Made by a program: the position numbers and the translations under genes. The notes beneath the pieces were generated by a model. It was given only the letters and a program-made list of their open reading frames with translations. It made no database searches and was not told the DNA's origin. Positions 23,373-35,103 of a stretch of DNA of 64,000 nt are shown in pieces (the first letter of the stretch is position 1; each line of letters starts with the position of its first letter). The stretch is from Thermothielavioides terrestris NRRL 8126 (taxonomy: Eukaryota > Ascomycota > Sordariomycetes > Sordariales > Chaetomiaceae), in contig NC_016457.1 of assembly GCF_000226115.1 (NCBI RefSeq), positions 1,116,001 to 1,180,000 of the forward strand, given 5' to 3'.

Positions 23373-24402
23373 GGTAGCGTTTACGGATACCGACGAGAGG
23401 GAAGCTGGTTCTGGTCCAGAAGTGTCCTGAGAAGCCAAGGAGAAGTGGTTGTGTGTGAAGCGATGGTGGGCGATGGTGCAAGTGGTTAACTAGCAGCGGC
23501 AGTCTGTGCAAGCAAGGAATCCGTCCAACTTGACTGAGCAATCTCCGGGACCAGGCTAACAGCAACAAATCCAGGCACGGAAAACTAGTGGCACAAAGGA
23601 GGGAGAAGCCGGCATTTTAAATCAGCCCACTGTGCCTCCCAAGGGTAGGGTGTGTACGACAACCCAACCTAATACTCACATCAACACGAAGCGCCGACTG
23701 AGAGGACAGACACGCCCTCCCCCTGTGGCCCATGTGCTCCCCTGTGAGCGTGCCCCAAAAATTGCACCACTGACTTTCAGCAGGCTCTCCAATCCCGTGC
23801 AAGCTGCCCAGCCAATCAGCGCCAAGGCATTACCAAGCAGCGTGGCTGGCCGCCAGGGCTTGTCGTTGTGGGCTGATTTTCGGCTGGCCCCGCTCCCAGA
23901 TCAGCCCACAGCCCAGGCCAACGACGAATCATATTGACCTCCCGCCATATCACACACTTCTTCAATCCGGTTGCGTGCTAATACGCAGTTCATCAAATGC
24001 GGGTTGTCGGCCCAGCATCCGCTCGCCATGGTGCCCGTCGTGCCTTATTCGTTTCTATGACAAACATAAAAAAAGGTATGCACGTCTAGCATAGAGAAAT
24101 GTGGAAAAGTATGGAGCAACAGGAAGAAAGATAGCAATGTGAGTTCCTGGCCAACGTCCATCAACCCACACTACTGTGCCTACGTACATAAGGTACGGAG
24201 GGAAGTTAGCTGGTCTTAGCTTCACCGGAATCCTGTATAATCACCTACGGGCTCCGACTACGAACCCAGAACACCACGAGAAGGTGCCAGCTAATCGTCC
24301 TGGATCAGCCAGAACTTTCTGGCTGGCACCTCCGCCAAAGACACTTGCCCAAAGCTTCACGGGCTCCCGATGAATATGACCAAGGAAAGCGTGCAGCTTA
24401 CA
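23373..24402. other. Intergenic, no supported gene
   Basis: About 1 kb of mixed composition between the small candidate gene and the F-box relic. No coding exon, tRNA or repeat was recognised. Confidence 0.45.
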
Positions 24403-25175
24403 CTATAGATAACCAGAGATTTGCGGCCGAGTACGCAAAGGCATAGTTGCGAAGCGCCTCCTCCCGCCCTGTATAACCCTCCAAGTGTTTTCCCATCGTC
24501 GCCATGGCTCGAAAATTGGCTGTTCCAATGCGCTGAGCTGTTCCAAGACCGCTTGAAAATCACTCGGATAGGGGGTGTGCCGTAACTGCCGACGTACAAT
24601 AGGACGGGTAACGCTATCAGCTTCAGGAAGCTCCTTTTGGATATCTATCCAAATCTTTCCAAAGAGCCTCGGGATGGCCGATGCAGGAGGTAGGAAGACC
24701 TGTCGGCCGTTGACCCAACCATGGGGTGGATCATGCCAGTTGGAGTCATCGTCTTCGCTTCTGGCATCTTTATGGTCACCGAACTCGGAATACTGGTTTT
24801 AAACCAGTGTTTCGAGTAGCTAAGACAATACACGTTGAGCTCTAGTGCAAAGCCACTTGCTATACATGTTTGCCCTTCTGAGTTCCAGGAGCTGAGGACG
24901 TGGAATAGCTTCCAGATTCCCTCACTGACGATGGAGCTGTTATGCTTTGCCACGGTCACGGAGACGTCTCTGCCGCAGCAGCGCCAGGTGTATCTGGGCA
25001 GTTCGATTTCCAAGCGGATATAGTGAACGAGGTGCCACTCCTGGCAGACTGATGCCAACGAAGCCGAACCCGGGTGCTTCTGCTGTACCAGGGCCTCCAG
25101 AATCATGATGCGAATCTCCATAGGCAGGGACGACCAGGGGCGGGCTCTCACCCTCGAGGCGGCCTGCAGCATCAT
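24403..25175 (-). pseudogene. Decayed F-box-family gene
   Basis: From an ATG at 25175 the minus strand reads RARPWSSLPMEIRIMILEAL, a clear F-box start of the large Pezizomycotina F-box family. The next stretch, ASLASVCQEWH/LVHYIRLEIELPRYT, appears to join two family blocks directly, lacking about 35 residues usually found between them. The frame continues to ELNVYCLSYSKHWFK at about 24800 and then shifts at an A4 run (24797-24800). One extra A would continue it as FGDHKDARSEDDD, then WHDPPHGWVNGRQ, FLPPASAIPRLFG and EQPIFEPWRRWEN, all family-like, up to a stop at 24403. The usual C-terminal half is missing. So: internal deletion, frameshift and truncation. A sequencing error could explain the frameshift but not the missing parts. 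Confidence 0.72.
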
Positions 25176-26542
25176 GCTGTATCGCCGTCGAGTAACACGG
25201 TATCGGTCCGCCACGCTGAACCAGAAAGAGATCCGGGCCAGGGGCTGGGAACTAGTTGGTTGTCAACGAAAGGAGAATCTTGACAGGACCTAAACGCCCT
25301 GGTCATATAGTATAGTAGTGGCTCAGAGCGGTGATTGCCTCGGTCAGCACATGCACTGGGGCGATGCAAGTGACTGACGTCTGCCGCCCCGCGACCTGAG
25401 GTGACGCCAGACTTGACAAGAGTCAACCCGCGCCGGCGGCTGACTGACAGAATTGCTGCATCACGACGGGACGGGATGTTAACTTAGAAAGACGCACGCT
25501 CAAGAATTGAAAAAGTGGCTGAGACTGACGAATCAACAATGGTTGTTTGTTATCGGTGATCCAGGTGACTGAGCATCGCGTCATACCGACGCTGTGGGAT
25601 GGATACATGTCAATAACCAAGGTGAGAACTGGATCCACGACTACCGCATAGCCTACCGCTGTGCTGAGCTTCATACAGTACGGAGTAGTGAAGTTACTCC
25701 GTCCACGGCTTGTTTGGTGTGCTGTCCGAACGGGTAACTTCGAGGTCGGGAGCAGCAGTAACCAACTTATTCGGGATGATATTCCGGCAAGCAGGGCAGC
25801 GAAGTACTGCCACGTCCGGTCACTGACAGTTTCGAATGGATGCCTCTGGGCTGTTTGCCGATAACTCCCTCGAGAGTCGCCCAGCCAGGCGAACCCTCCA
25901 GCTCCTTCTGTTCCACCCGCCAAGAAACTGGGCACAGCTGCCGAAAGAGACAACCTGGAAGTCTGCCTGACTGACCAACTCAAGATCAGGGCCAACGTCA
26001 TCAACACGCCTCACTTGTACGACATCGGCGCCACACCTCCATCCAAACCCAACTGAACGCGAGGCAGGCAAGAGATTGGCCAATCATGTCATGTGAATTA
26101 AGAATTACATATATATCATGGAAGTATTCACAGGGGCCGGTCAGCCTCGGCCGTTTGGGATTCTACAATGTAGCCACAGCCCTTTCTTCTCGCCCAAACC
26201 CATGGCTCGGCGTCGTATGCCCAGGCGCCGGCAGCACCTCCCTCATATCAAGCCAGGTTCCATGCTCGGTCCGGAGAGCAAAAAGCCCTGCGAAGAGTCC
26301 AGCGATGGGGTCAGAGCGCGATGGCGAAAACAGGCCCCTCGGATATGCTGCCTGTGTCCATAATTCGTGATGTCGTGGTCTCTTTTCCGAACTCCCAAGC
26401 CGCCGGCCAGTGAAAGACATATAGTCAAACAATACCGCTCGAAGCGGCTTGGTAAGAGGGCAGTGTGTCGTGATGCTTTGCCACCACGACGCTGCGTACC
26501 CGGCGTAATGATAAGGAATAAAAATGGCCGACCGTCGTTCGC
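25176..26542. other. Intergenic, no supported gene
   Basis: Upstream of the F-box relic and 3' of the DUF3405 gene. Contains an inverted repeat TACGGAGTA...TACTCCGT at 25679-25702. Frames up to 194 codons on the minus strand have no domain I know. Confidence 0.45.
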
Positions 26543-28812
26543 TCAGTCATACGGCAGCCTGGAATCGGTTGAGTAGCCCTTTTCCGTCGGCTTGATCTCC
26601 TTGATGGGGTGCAGGATCATGGCGGGGAGACACGGACGGCCGTGTTCCGCCTCCCAGTCCGCGCCGCCGATCCCGGTGTCCTCGTAGCCCATCCAGTTGT
26701 TGTACAGCCTCTGCGGCGGCAACGCCCGGTAGTACCAGGTAGAGCCCAGGTAGCGCCCCTCTTGACCCCAGCCCATGGCGCTGCCGAAGCTGCCGCTCTG
26801 CCCGTTCGGCCCGCCGTTGAACCACTTGGCGAGCTGCTCGCCGCTCCACGCACGGTCGAAGAAGACGGGCATGGGCGCATACACCGCCTTGAAGCCGTGG
26901 AGCAGGGCCGTCGTCTGCGCCACCATTTCCGAAGCGACGTGGTTGCCGCGCATGTCCTCGGTGTGCATGACATCGAGCAGCCTCCTCGAGAGCCGGGACT
27001 GCGTGACAATGGTTGCTCGGCGTGGAAGCTTTCCCCAGGGGAAAGTCCGGGACCGATATCCCCACACCTGGTTGCGCATGACCCAGCCGCTGTTGACTGG
27101 GTTGAACAAGGGAGCCAGCTCGATCAGATCCGCCTCCTCGCCGACACCCCATTCGTAATTGTCCTCCGCAGCCGTCGCGACCGGGGGCTTCGGGCCCAGA
27201 GGCTTGACGACAGGGACATCCGGTGCGCCCCAGATGGTCTCGCCACCGACGGCCGCCTCCACTGACGCGCGGAACTGCGTGTCGTAGTCGCCGTGGACGG
27301 ACGGAATGTAGAAGCGCTCGTTGCGCTCCCAGATGCCTCGCCTCGGCTGCTTCCGGGCCCATTCGCCCAGCCTGGTCAGCACGTCGTAGTGCTGCCCGAT
27401 GACCCGCGAGTCCATCTCCCAGTTCCAAACAAAGTCGAACTCCCGGTACTCCTGCATGAACATCTGCACTGAAAGAAACTGTCCGTTGTGTACCCTACGG
27501 GCCTTCTCTGTCAGCGCCGGGTACTGCAGGTCGACGGCAGGCTCGTTCCAGAGGAGCGCAATGCTCCTGAACTCGGCCGGCACGTGTTCTTCAACTGCCT
27601 TCTGGTAGGCTTCCTCGGCCGTGATGTCGCGGTCATTCTCCCTGATGTGCACAAACAAGAAGACCTGGTACTCGCCGCCGGTGCGCAGGCTGAGCTCCGT
27701 GATCAGCGACCGGATCACCTGTTTGTCGTTCTCCGTGTACGTCTTCCCGGAAAAGCTGCGCAGCAACAGCGCCGTCCTCGGCTCGTATTTGGCCGTCGCG
27801 TTGTTCGACTCGTCGGATTGGTCGGCTCCCGCACTTGGCTCGTCGCGCAGCCACTTAGACGCCTGCGGGCTTGACCGGCGCCAGAGCCGCCCCAAGGGGT
27901 GTTTGATGGATCCCGGAGTGGCGTCTCGCTTCAAATCGGCGGAGCTATCCACATCTTGGTTGACGTATGTGTTCTTTGGGCCACTCCTCGCAAATCGGGC
28001 ACGGTTCCTCTCCAAGCACGACTCCTGCAGGTCGCCCCAGCGGACATTATCCCAGTTGATCTCCTGGCCATTCTTGTCCATCAAAGGCGACAACCCATAC
28101 TGGCCCAACCGCGTCTCGCGCTCGAAGCACAGGGTTCCGTCAAGGCCGAGGACGCTGTAACTTCCAAAGCCAGGTTTGGGAAAGTCGCGCGGGAGTCCCT
28201 TGTAGACACGGATATCTTCGACAATCCTGCCGGTCGGGCCGACGCACGGTACATACGGCGCGTGGTGCTCATTCCACTCAGGGCTATTGTACTTCGGATA
28301 GGGATTGAAGGTGACCGGCTGTGGCTTGCTGGAGATTGTCGCGTTCGAGCTACCCAACCGCGCCTCCTGTTCTTCCGTCCTGGTGTGGTTGTCGACGAGC
28401 GTCTCCAACGTCTGCCCGTAGATCGCCCCCAGCCCTGGTTTCCTAGACCGTATGCGTTAGTGCCATCGCCAGCTACGAGGCAAATTGCGGGACCCGTACT
28501 TCTCGAGCTGACGGTGTTCTTCCTCGAACAGCCTTCTTTGCGCCTGCAGCTCCCGGTCACGACGTTCGTCTGCAGCCTAATCAGCTGGTGCTCTAGAGCG
28601 AGGGAGCCGGATCGCAGAGGTTTGTCCTTACCAGGATCTCGATCAAGCGACTGGGGGCGGCCCTCGAAGGCAAGTCTTTGATTTACCGAATCGTGATGGA
28701 CCAACCCCAGCCAGCACACCACGAGGAAGACAAGAATCGCAGGCAGCAAAGACCTCGGCCGACCAAGGACCCGGCGGGCCTGTGTCTTCACCAACATCGC
28801 CTTCACCAGCAT
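26543..28812 (-). CDS. DUF3405 type II membrane protein
   Basis: Three exons: 28812-28632, 28569-28494, 28442-26543; total 2157 nt, 718 residues. The protein starts MLVKAMLVKTQARR and has one membrane helix at about 21-38 (LLPAILVFLVVCWLGLV), predicting a short cytosolic tail and a luminal body, as in Golgi glycosyltransferases. A charged coiled segment from exon 2 (RRDRELQAQRRLFEEEHRQ) is the stalk. The DUF3405 domain fills the rest: NPYPKYNSPEW, VPCVGPTGRIVEDIRVYKG, RTALLLRSFSGKTYTENDKQ, NWEMDSRVIGQHYD, GWVMRNQVWGYRSRTFPWG and GFKAVYAPMPVFFDRAW. The family is fungal and of unproven activity; glycosyltransferase-like function is inference from topology and the NWEMD acidic motif. Intron 2 (51 nt) uses an unusual GTCCCG donor, supported by phase and a CACTAAC branch site. 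Confidence 0.88.
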
Positions 28813-31800
28813 TGTGAAGGATAAATCGGAGGTCCGCGGGAAAGAGACGGCGGTGGACGCGGCAGGTCCGATGGGGAAAAAAGAAAAAAGAAAAAAGGCT
28901 CCTTGCCGAGTTGAAAGAAAAGAGGCCGCACTCAAAAAGGCATGTCCGAGGTGGAAGATGCCTATCGCGCGGTTTGAAGCTGCGAAGTTCGATGCAACAA
29001 TCCGAGCAGAAGGTCAAGAAACGAAAAGGGAGAAAAAAAAATCGAAGTATCAGAAAATCCGGCACCGAGTCGCGATGAAACGAGTGATTACGCGACAAGG
29101 CAGCCGGGGTTTACGGTCGGTGAATCGATCGACGTGGCACAGTGATGGACCGGGACACGCTCGTGGTGGTGCTGGTTGTTGCGCCCCAACTTCTCTACCA
29201 AGCGAGTGGCGATGGCGATAGCGACAGCACGGAAGGAAGAAGAGAAGGTGAGAAAAACCGGCGACCCTGAGAGGGAGGCTGATAATTAGGCAAATTCGCG
29301 ATGAACGAGGGTGTGGGCAGTCACCCAGGGGCTGAGCAGGGGTTCTGGCGGGGGTCGAACAAGTCGAAAATGTTCGTCGAAAGATCGATAACGTGAGCCG
29401 GCCTCGCCGCTGAAAAGCTGACTCGGCGTGGGGAGAGCGTGTGGCAGGAAGTTCCACAGCAGGAAAGAGGAAACCCAGAAACGAAATGAGACAAAAAAAG
29501 CGGGTGCCTCGCGAATCCAAGGATCCCAAATGCCATTTGCGGCTAGCGCAACAGGTAGCGAATAGTGGGGGTAAAAGGCGCAAGGGCTGAGTTTGGCCCT
29601 GCCTTCCTCTCCGACCTCGCCTGCCTGCCGGACTGCGCTTTCCTCGAGCCGCACGTCCTTGGTATGTACATCCGAGGCACCAAATGCGAGAGGCTACGGA
29701 GTACTCCGTATTACACTTGGATTATCAAATGTCAGGTGCTGAGGGAAACACTTGCGGCTTATCCTGGCTGTTGCTGGGCGTGATTGGGGACCAAACCAGC
29801 AGCGCGACTCTGCGCCAGCGCAACGCTATTGGAGTTCCGGCCAGGCGCCATTTCTGCAAACAGACTCCCCCGTCGCCGGGGAAAGGGGTGTTGCTGACGA
29901 TCCTGGAATAAGTACCGAGCCGTCGCAGAGAAGAAGAAAGCGCGACCCGAGTCGCACCGCAACGTCATTTCGGTGCCGCACAATTGATCATTGCCGGAAC
30001 CAGATTCTCGATCAACGGTTTTGAGAAAGCCGTCCTCAGAACACGTCCAGGTTACCAGCTTGTCCCTTCGTGCAAGTACCACACCGTACTGCAAACTGTG
30101 ATGCCATTGATGTACTGTGCTGTACAGTACACAGGTTGGTAGGCACCTGACACTTCCAGAGTTCAGTTTTGGGCGCAAAAAAAAAGGTAGGGTGCTGTAG
30201 TACAGCGGTCCAGCCAGACGCTGCTGCATTACGGATTAGTTACTCTTACTGTGCGTGGTTTGAAAGGAAGAGCTCCCCTGACTTAGTCGAGGTCTACACA
30301 GAAAGCTTCAATGTCATTCAAGTCTACCGTATGGACTGTGTAGCTCACCGCGACTCTCCACCGGAGGGGATAGTGTACTTAACGAGGGAAGGGAAATGGT
30401 CAAACAACCAGCTGTTTCGGACTGGCGGTGCTCTTCAGAGATGCTCTCCCCACCTGCCCTGCCACACGCGCTACGAGGAGGTGACTGTGGGAGAATCTGA
30501 GCAAACATCAAACGTTAGTGGAGGCAGATAGTCATAGGGATCCTCGTATTAGGCGAGGCAAGTCCGAGACTGCCTGCATGATCAACGGTGGGTGGTGCAC
30601 CTATCACTGTCAGGTAAGGCTGCTACACAGTCACGTCCCAAGTGAGGTCACCTAGTAAGCCGGACAAATCGGGCCGTTCCAAGGCCGCTGGCTGTCAATC
30701 AGGCTTCCAGTCGCCACCGCCGTCGCAAATCCGCAGCCTGCGGCGCCCGCTTCGGTCGCTCGCTCGCTCGCTCTTCCGCATGAAAGAAAGAGCAGGAAAG
30801 GAAAAAAGACCGAAGACGTCTCATGTGGCCCCGTCACGCCAGTTCTATTTTACACTGTGGTGTAGTGTCGTATAGTGTATGGAGTAGTGGACACTCGTGT
30901 AACGTTAACCGTCCCAGGTCCCCATTCTGCGTCGCCGAGGGCAGAGAGTTCCTGCAACGGCGGGCGAGTTCGAGCCGGGGTCGGCGTTTGCGCCAATCCG
31001 GGCGTCATTTCGGGTCTGCAAGAAGACGGGACCCCTCCCCACAGGAAGGCCGCGATGAACCATTGGCTGGCGATAACCAAGGTAGTTTGCCCGTCCTTGC
31101 TTGCCGCACAGGGGAAGCAGCTGCTCGGAGGCCAAACGTGGAAATGAAAGGCATCGCCAGCTGTCTGGTGATGAACTGTGTTGCACAAATCGTAGGTGGT
31201 GGCTTGACGCGGGGAAAGATGAACGGGGAGCAAGAGAAGGGCTTATCATAATCAGGAGGAGGGAGAGAGCTCCACCAATGCACAATCATCACCGAATCCG
31301 TGCATTCACTCCGTACTGCGTATACACTATGGGTGTGTATATTCCGTACATGGACTGTATGAAGTACGTTGCATTTCGATCTCTTTCCATCGTAATCATG
31401 CATGGCCCACGCATACGATCCGCAAGACCACATACACTACTGGTTTCACTCGACGTCACCAACGCCAACCGTGAGCAGAGAATCCACTTCATGTGTTGTT
31501 GTTAACAAGTCCGAGTCATGCTCGACAACTGTGCCTAACCATGAACAGCCATTCCCTCCCCCTCCAACCCCGAGCTTGAGGAACCATTGCCCCGTGCCAC
31601 AAACGATGGTGAAAACCCACCCTGGTCACGATCGTATCCAGGGAGCCACCAAGCCACGGCGTCACCCGCCTCGATCGGATCTGATCTTGGGTTGCCCACC
31701 ATCACGGGTCTCACTTCACCGACAGTATTGAAGAGATTTAGCTCAATATACACTACAACTAGAGCTACAACTAGTAAACAGTACTACCGCATACTACCAC

Positions 31801-32845
31801 CAGCGCCACGTAACACAGTCCGGTCCCGTCCCGTCCCATTTCCTCCCGTCCCTTCCAGTCGATCGAGGAAGGAAAGCCACCCAGCCCAGACAAGCAACCC
31901 AACAGCTCAGTCCAGACAATCAGTCGGTGAATCAGTCAATGGCATGCGTCGTCAGTCGGCACCATGAAGCCGTAAGCCGTGAGTCACAAGAAAGTCACTT
32001 CTCGTGTGGCCCTGCCCCGGCATGTCCTGTCCTGTCCTGTCTTGCCCTGCCCTGACCTGCACAGCAACCACGCCGCTATGCACGCAACCAAACACTGAAT
32101 GTCTTGAGATTTGGGAACACCGAGGTGAGCTTGCCGTGTCCGACAGTTCCCCTCGGCACACCACAAACCAGACAGATCCCGCCCAGCTTAGCAAGGCGCC
32201 CTCCCCCGCTTCCCCATTTGCCCGCAACAACGTGATTCTCAGACCCCTCCGAGACACCACGGTCTGGTTGTGCCCATCGGTGGGTGCACAAGGAAGGGGG
32301 GGAGGAGGGGGTGGCGCATGCAGAACGCCCGCGATAGAGCCACGCTGCGCGAGTGAATGTGGAAAGGCCGGTTCCAACCGAGGGTCTCTCCACGGTCAAG
32401 GCTGGAGTCCAGCTTGTGGGAAAAAGCAAGTTGTGGTTGCCGGGTTCCCCCATTTGTGGGGGGAAGGGGTCTCCAACCAATGCTTGTTTGCTTGTCCACC
32501 TCCCGAACCAACATTACCGGAACGGCCCGTGTAAAAAAAAAGCAGAGGGTTTGCCGAAGTGCCGAACGATGCAAAGGTCTGAATCCAGTCAGGGGTATAT
32601 CTAAAGGAAAAATCTGTGACCGGGTATCGAAAGAGATTAGGAGCCCCAGTCAATGGGTGCTCTCGATGAAAACGTCGAGTATTAAGCAGGAGCATCAAGC
32701 CCGTCCAGTTTCGCAGAGACGCGGCAACGTCGTCCAAAGCCTTTTTTTGTTTGCGCGGCCGTGCCTGTCGCTTCAACGCGGCTGCAATCGTCGCACAGGT
32801 AGGTAGGTCGATCGATCGTTGTGTTCGTCGGCACCACCGACCACC
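28813..32845. other. Gene-poor spacer of 4 kb
   Basis: Starts as the A-rich (on plus) leader of the DUF3405 gene and ends at the LIM gene's 3' flank. Contains a 16-bp perfect palindrome TACGGAGTACTCCGTA (29695-29710), TCGC units at about 30752-30773, CCCGTCCCGTCC repeats near 31825-31858 and CCTGTCCTGTCCTGTC repeats at about 32023-32060. Many frames of 60-180 codons lie on both strands, none with a domain. No tRNA or 5S rRNA was recognised. Confidence 0.5.
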
Positions 32846-35103
32846 TCACATCATCCCCAACCTCGTCATCCGTTTCTCCATGCGCGGACGAGGCCCCGGT
32901 GGCCCAAGCCGACTCGGGTGATACCCGCCACCAGGTGCACCCCGCGGTCCGCCAGGCAGGCCCGGATGTGGCGGACGAAGACTGCTGCCGCCACCGCCGC
33001 CGGCCATCCAAGGTTGCTGCACCAGCCGCCAAGCGTCTTTCTCGCAGTACGCCTTTCCGTTGACCTCAAAGTACCCGTCCCGCAGCGCCATTCCGCACTC
33101 ACCGCACTTGAAGCAGCCCACGTGATGCTTCACCGCCGATTCGTCCTCCAAGTACTGCCCCTCGATGCCCCTGCCGCAGCTGCCGCAGAGACTGCCGTTC
33201 AGCTTGTGGTAGTGCAGCTCGCAGTACGGCTTGTCGTCCAAGACGTAAAAAGTCGCCGACGAAAACGGCTCTTGGCAGGTATGGCAGACGAAGCAGGGCT
33301 TGTGGTAACGGCCGGTGAGGCGTCCGTCGGCGCTGGAAATGGACTTGCCCTTGATGGGCAGGCCACATGCCTTACAGTTTCCGCGCGAAGGCTGCGACGT
33401 AGCGTCGCGGGGCCGAGATCGGGACCTCTCCCGCGGTTGTCTCTGCTCCTGCGGTGGAGAACGTTGTTGCGCGTCCGGGATCCGCTCGGGCGAGCTGGTC
33501 CACCGCGGAGACGAGAGTCCTGCTGTGCTAGGTGAAAGGACGTCGCTCGGCGTCTGGACTGTGAGGCCCTCCTGGGGCGGGCGGTTTACCGATGGGGATG
33601 GCGGAGCAGCTCGTCCCCGAGCGTAGCGTGGGTTCTGGACGGCTGGGTCGATGCGCGGATCATAGCCTCGTTCGCCCGAACGCGGAGGCCGGGCGCTCAG
33701 CGGTGAAGGACGATCGTTCGCGAAAGGACCCCGTGGTGGGAGCTTCAGCGGCGGTACCGGCCGCGGCTTTGGCTTCATTTCGTCCATGGAGGACTGGAGA
33801 TCAGACATCAAATTGTCAAAGCTTGTCGTGTCCGAAGGCTTTCTCCCCGATCTCGACGACAAGGATCTGGGTGGGCTTGTCCGCGAGCTTGCCTGGCTCG
33901 CCTGGCTCGCCTGGCTTGGCCGACGTTCCTGTCGGCTGCTGTTCTCCGAGTTGTCGGATGAAGTCGACCCAGAAGGCGTATGGTATGGATTCCCAACCCC
34001 GAACTCCTCGGCAAGATTGATCGTTGGGACGACGGGGGTCTTCGGCCTTCCCACGCCAGTCCGAGGCGGCGGCGGCCCAGAGGTGCCCGGGCCTCCACCG
34101 GGTCTCCGGGTGTTCTCGCTCGTCATCGGCGCCCGACCGTCTCGGTCCCCGGGTGCGTCCAACGGGGATCGCAACCGGTCGGGGCGCATGTTGTCGGCCG
34201 ATGGGGGAGCAGAAGGCGAGCGGGTCGGTGGGGCGAAACGATCGCTGGGTCGGGGGAACGTATCGGACCGGTTCGGTGACAAAGGCTGCTCGTCAGCCCC
34301 GCCCAGCGGCCTCGGTGACGGACCGAGACCGCCGTCTCCGTTCTGCCTCGGGCCGTTCGGTCCCGTTCCGCTGCCCAGCTTACTGCTGGGACTGCCTGCC
34401 GAAGTGCCAGGACGCTCCGGCCCGGCAGCGGAAGGCCGGCGACCTGTGCCAAAGGGACCAGCAGGAATTGAGTTCAACCTTTCCATCAAGTTGGGTGCTT
34501 GCTTCTTTGGAGCGTTGGCGGGAAGGGCCGAGTCATCGTCTCCGCTGCTCCCGTCCAGTCCCCCATATCCTCCCGGTCTTGTTGACTGCGGCGGAGGTGG
34601 AGAATTGCTGGCAATCTTGGGGCCGAAGTATTCGTCCGCTTTGCCGAGACCAGGCCGTAGGGCGCTTGGCGTCTGGGGTGATACTGCGCTCTGGGACCCG
34701 CTCGAGAGGCTGACGGGCGTCAGTTGGGTTTGACCCATGTACGCACGATCTGCCATCCTGTCAGCTTCGACTTCTTCCACACGACGGAGAAAGTGACGCG
34801 TACTGGCTGCGGAGGTGTCCACCTGGGGAGGCGCTCGCGGTTGTTGCTTCTGTGTCAGCGGGTTGCTAAAAGTTGGCATCAACCTCCCGAAGAGTGAAGC
34901 AGCCGGCAAAGGCGGCGAGGCTGGACGCATCGTTAGCTGTAAGAAATGGTGAGCAAACAGGAGAGGGCGGTCGTACCTTCTGCAGCTGGTGATGCGGATG
35001 TAGTGCAAACGTGCTCGCCCATCAGGGCGATCTGCACCTGCGCACCACAAGTCGAGCATTTCACAGTCGGCATCAAGCGCGACTCCCTCCCTATTGCTGC
35101 CAT
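32846..35103 (-). CDS. LIM-domain protein, paxillin-like
   Basis: Two exons, 35103-34977 and 34920-32846, with a 56-nt intron; 2202 nt, 733 residues. A later in-frame ATG (35073, MPTVKC) could also serve. Exon 1 encodes a small zinc-knuckle-like CSTCG...GEHVC. Exon 2 begins SPPLPAASLFGRLMPTF. A long disordered Ser/Pro/Gly-rich region follows, with QLTPVS, GGYGGLDGSSGDDDS, LNSIPAGPF and FDNLMSDLQSSMDEM. Two adjacent LIM domains lie near the end: the first from C558 (CKAC...HKPC...CHTC...CELH), the second from about residue 621 (CGSC...HHVGC...CGEC...CEKD). LIM domains are zinc protein-interaction modules. Fungal proteins of this layout act in polarity, septation and Rho/Cdc42 signalling (yeast Pxl1-like). 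The last 45 residues are Gly/Pro-rich and basic. Cytosolic or cortical location is inferred. Confidence 0.88.
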
